From NCBI GenBank assembly GCA_966211675.1, contig CBIHPK010000016.1, forward strand, positions 1 through 64,000: a DNA stretch of 64,000 nt, read 5' to 3'. The notes beneath the pieces were generated by a model. That model was not told the DNA's origin and did no database searches. It was given only the letters and a program-made list of their open reading frames with translations. This stretch comes from SCUS01 sp966211675 (GTDB lineage Bacteria > Myxococcota_A > Polyangia > Polyangiales > Ga0077539). Numbering within the stretch: the stretch's first letter is position 1; every line of letters starts with the position of its first letter. The position numbers and the translations under genes are program-made. Shown here piece after piece: positions 61,484 to 64,000 of the stretch.

Positions 61484-62431
61484 TCAGCGGAAGAACTCCG
61501 TCATCGGCTCGCTCCCGGGGTCGTTGACGAGGCGCGGGAGCCCGAGCAGGAGCTCGATGGTGGAGAGCAGCGAGGCGTGGCCGTGCCGCACGTCGGAGCG
61601 AAACCCCGGGCGGACGAGGCGCGTCGAGAGCACGAGCGTGACGATCTGGTCGGAGCCGCGCTCGCCCTCGTCCCAGGTGATGAAGAGCGTTCCGCCCCGG
61701 CGGTAGGCCTCCGAGGCGAGGATGGGCGGCACGTGGGCGCGCAGCCAGTCGTCGCCGTGGCGCTCGGGGCAGTCGTGGGCGTCGTCGCAGAGGTCCGGGG
61801 TGATCCACATGAAGCGGTGGGCGCCCGCCGCGAGGTCGGGGCCAAACTGCGCGAGGTCGACGACGCGCGCGGCGCACTCGGCGGGGTCGCTGCGCAGGCT
61901 CGTGTAGTACACGAAGGGATCATGGCGGGGCGCGTATCGGTAGGTGTCGCTGAGGCGGCAGGGCCTCCCCATCGACTCCATGTAGGCGCGCCACGGGATG
62001 CCCGCGCGGGAGAGCTGGGCGCCGAGGTTGTCGTGCGCGAGCGGGTGCGCGTCGGGGCCGCGGTCGTCGCGGATACCCCAGGTGCGGCCCGAGGTCATGA
62101 CGATGTAGTTCGGCAGGCTCGGGTGGTGCCCGTCGTCGGTGTAGTTGGTCGCGAGGCTGTGGTCGCGGATGAGCTCGTTGAGGTACGGGGCCTGCGGGCT
62201 GTCGACCAGCTCACGGTACGCGTGGTTCTCCATCACGATCACGAACACCGTCGTCGCGGCCGCGGGGGCAGGGGCCGGCGACGGCGCGACGGGGGCGGGT
62301 GACCCCGCGACCCGGGCGGGCACGGGCGTGTCGGAGGACGCGGGGGCGACGACGGGTGGGGCCGGTGAGCGCTGGCACGCGACGAAGGACGCGACGAGCG
62401 CGGCAGCACGGTGGAGGGACGAAGGACGCAT
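61484..62431 (-). CDS. Phosphoesterase-family lipoprotein (phospholipase C/acid phosphatase type)
   Basis: 315 aa. Lipobox LVASFVAC, a Pro/Ala/Val stalk, then a PF04185-type phosphoesterase domain: VIVMENHAYRELVDS, YTDDGHHPSLPNYIVMTSG, FMWITPDLCDDAHDC, LFITWDEGERGSDQ and RHGHASLLSTIELLLGLP. The MENH-x-Y segment and the late acidic/His residues form the metal site in this family. Predicted exported phospholipase C or acid phosphatase. Lies 97 nt after the DUF2156 gene on the same strand, probably cotranscribed. Confidence 0.82.
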   Translation of the reverse strand: MRPSSLHRAAALVASFVACQRSPAPPVVAPASSDTPVPARVAGSPAPVAPSPAPAPAAATTVFVIVMENHAYRELVDSPQAPYLNELIRDHSLATNYTDDGHHPSLPNYIVMTSGRTWGIRDDRGPDAHPLAHDNLGAQLSRAGIPWRAYMESMGRPCRLSDTYRYAPRHDPFVYYTSLRSDPAECAARVVDLAQFGPDLAAGAHRFMWITPDLCDDAHDCPERHGDDWLRAHVPPILASEAYRRGGTLFITWDEGERGSDQIVTLVLSTRLVRPGFRSDVRHGHASLLSTIELLLGLPRLVNDPGSEPMTEFFR

Positions 62432-62528
62432 CGGGGGTATGGGCTCCGGGGGGGACTGGAAGGTGGCGGGCGAGGGCGGACGCCCTGCGGTCTGCGACAC
62501 CGATGTGCGATGGCGGGTGAGAGACTGG

Positions 62529-63584
62529 TCACGGGCCGGCGCGCTCGGTCGCGTCGCGCCGTGAGAAGAGAAACTGCGCGACGTCCCACGCGAGCAGCGG
62601 GGTGATCACCCGCGGCCAGTAGAGCGCGTAGACGGCCTCGGCGCGCGTCGCATGGAACCTTCCGACGAACTGTGCCAGGCTCTCGCCGTTGCGCCCGAAG
62701 CGACGGAGACACGCGCCGAGCAGGGAAGGTGTGGTCGATCGATCGGGCGCTTCCCACGATGCGATGCCGAGGTCTACGGAGCCGTATCCGCTCTGGCGGA
62801 GCGCGTCGAAGGCGACCGCGCAGACCATCGTCGCGACGCCTTCCGGTGCGTCCCTCGCGAGCGCGACGTCCTGGAGATGCCACCCGCGCGAGCCAGCCGA
62901 GGCGCCGACGACGAAGCCCTGGAGGCGTGGACCGCTGGCGGTGAGGGTCTCGACGCCGAAGTATCGACAGCGCGTGCCGCGCTCATAGGGGTCCACGCGG
63001 CGCATGAGCGCCCTCATCCGCGCACGGTACGGACCCTCGCAGGCGCGGTCGACGCGGCGGACCTCGTGCCGGTCCCAGTCGACGTCGGCGGGATGTAGCT
63101 CCCGCGCCGCGGCGCCCGCCCGCCGCGACGTGTCGATCACACGACGATGCGCTTCGCCCGATGCGCCGTCGAGAGGTCCCCGCGCGAGGTCGACGAAGTG
63201 CTCGGTGCCAACGCGGGCAGAGGCGAACCCGACTTGCTCCGCGGCGCGGGTGAGTTCGGCGCTCGCACCGACGATCACCACCTGCTTGCCGCGGCCCTGA
63301 GCGTAGCGTCGGAAATGGGAGACTGCCGCGTCGCGCGCGTCACGCGGACCGACCGGGTCGCGCCACCCGAGCAGGCTGAACGCCCCCTCCTGAAAGGGCA
63401 CGACCGCGCGACGGTCGGGCGACGACAGAAAGGACCACGCGGGGGTCGAGGCCGCGCGCTCCGCCCCGACGCGCGCGGGCCACTCGCGCCAGACCTCGAA
63501 CACGACGCCATCGGGGTCGCGCTGGCTGGATGGGACGAGGGCGCGGCGCGCCGCGAGCGTCACCACCTGGGCCAGGGTCGACAT
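62529..63584 (-). CDS. DUF2156/LPG-synthase C-terminal-like acyltransferase-fold protein
   Basis: 351 aa from the chosen Met. Contains SFLSSPDRRAVVPFQEGAFSLLGWRDPVG, RRYAQGRGKQVVIVGA, ELTRAAEQVGFASARVGTEHFVDL, LQGFVVGASAGSRGWHLQDVALA and EGVATMVCAVAFDALRQSGYGSVDLGIA, the doubled GNAT-type fold of the soluble domain of lysylphosphatidylglycerol synthases. No membrane half is attached. It may aminoacylate or modify a lipid headgroup. Start uncertain: in-frame candidates also at 63602, 63605, 63662 (ATG) and 63677 (TTG). Confidence 0.72.
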   Translation of the reverse strand: MSTLAQVVTLAARRALVPSSQRDPDGVVFEVWREWPARVGAERAASTPAWSFLSSPDRRAVVPFQEGAFSLLGWRDPVGPRDARDAAVSHFRRYAQGRGKQVVIVGASAELTRAAEQVGFASARVGTEHFVDLARGPLDGASGEAHRRVIDTSRRAGAAARELHPADVDWDRHEVRRVDRACEGPYRARMRALMRRVDPYERGTRCRYFGVETLTASGPRLQGFVVGASAGSRGWHLQDVALARDAPEGVATMVCAVAFDALRQSGYGSVDLGIASWEAPDRSTTPSLLGACLRRFGRNGESLAQFVGRFHATRAEAVYALYWPRVITPLLAWDVAQFLFSRRDATERAGP

Positions 63585-63707
63585 GCTTGAGGCTGGAAAC
63601 ATCATCTCTCGGCAGCCGAGCGCTCCGTCGACTCCGGGCCTGCGTCGGACCCCGATGAGCATCAGGCTCAGCCGCAAGGCTCGAAGGGAAGAGTCTCCGC
63701 TACGGCC

Positions 63708-63735
63708 ATTGCCCCACCGCCTCCTCGAACCTTCA
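63708..63735 (-). promoter_or_regulatory. Candidate ECF promoter for the DUF2156-phosphoesterase pair
   Basis: Minus strand: TGAAGGT at 63735-63729, 17-nt spacer, CAAT at 63711-63708. Confidence 0.6.
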
Positions 63736-63923
63736 TGCGAACGGTCGCCTGCGCGAGTTTTCGCAGCCGCGCCGAGGCTGCTTCGCGACCGCCGGGGGCG
63801 ACGGGCGCCCGATCAGCGCATTCCCCCGCGTTACAGGAGCGGGTCGGCGATCGCCACGCGCTTGCCTGTTGTCGAGCACACGCGGACACGTAGAGCACGG
63901 CGCGGTGGCCGCAACCAGGAGCC

Positions 63924-64000
63924 TCACGCGTCGTGGGTTGTGGTGACCGGCGCCTCGGCGGGCTTCCTCACCGTCGAGCACACGACCAGCAGGACGAGGA
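63924..64000 (-). CDS. C-terminal end of an unidentified protein (partial)
   Basis: A minus-strand frame entering from the window edge reads LVLLVVCSTVRKPAEAPVTT and stops at 63924-63926. The hydrophobic stretch followed by Cys could be a terminal membrane helix or a tiny lipoprotein; too little is visible to decide. Confidence 0.35.
   Translation of the reverse strand, partial: LVLLVVCSTVRKPAEAPVTTTHDA

Overview
The window is uniformly high-GC, gene-dense DNA from what looks like a myxobacterium (Myxococcota, probably a Polyangia/Sandaracinus-like lineage). Evidence: many lipoproteins with Asp/Ala/Pro-rich stalks and Cys-rich repeats, MopE-type metal-binding motifs, thrombospondin-3 Ca-binding repeats, a MYXO-CTERM-like tail (52681-54627), an IgGFc-binding-domain protein and a FecR-fused anti-sigma factor. 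No rRNA, tRNA or CRISPR was seen.

Layout. 1-5 kb: a kinase tail, then a divergent pair of signalling proteins (REC-EAL phosphodiesterase, CHASE3-PAS hybrid histidine kinase). 5-12 kb is degraded or mosaic: a frameshifted tape-measure-like gene, two frameshifted membrane-protein genes, an NmrA-type reductase without a normal start codon, the C-terminal stump of a penicillin acylase, and a frameshifted IS4-family transposase joined directly to that stump. 12-15 kb: a Cys-rich lipoprotein and a COG4705 membrane protein. 15.4-27.3 kb: a tightly overlapping eight-gene minus-strand operon (aldehyde dehydrogenase, GH3 amide synthetase, inositol-phosphate synthase, DegT aminotransferase, flippase-like protein, inositol monophosphatase, MMPL exporter, GMC oxidoreductase) that reads as a pathway for an acylated, probably aminated, inositol lipid and its export. 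27.4-35 kb: metallophosphoesterases, PAP2 phosphatase, and a ceramide-glucosyltransferase-like/NodB-deacetylase pair. 35-39.5 kb: Omp85-like barrel, second COG4705 protein, PepSY protein and an OmpR/HK pair. 39.7-45 kb: ECF sigma, FecR anti-sigma and two secreted-protein genes. 45-63.6 kb: mostly exported proteins (lipoproteins, amidohydrolase, phosphoesterases), a third COG4705 protein with a duplicated extra domain, and a DUF2156 protein.

The unifying observation is a repeated promoter-like element, TGAAGSY-N16/17-CAAK (S=G/C, K=G/T), found 17 times between 14.2 and 63.7 kb. Every copy points at a downstream gene, five intergenic regions carry one copy in each direction, and one copy precedes the ECF sigma gene itself. 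I read this as a clustered, self-activated ECF regulon that covers nearly all the envelope and secreted genes here, including the lipid operon. In several cases the -10-like box ends only 8-12 nt before the start codon, implying leaderless or very short-leader mRNAs.
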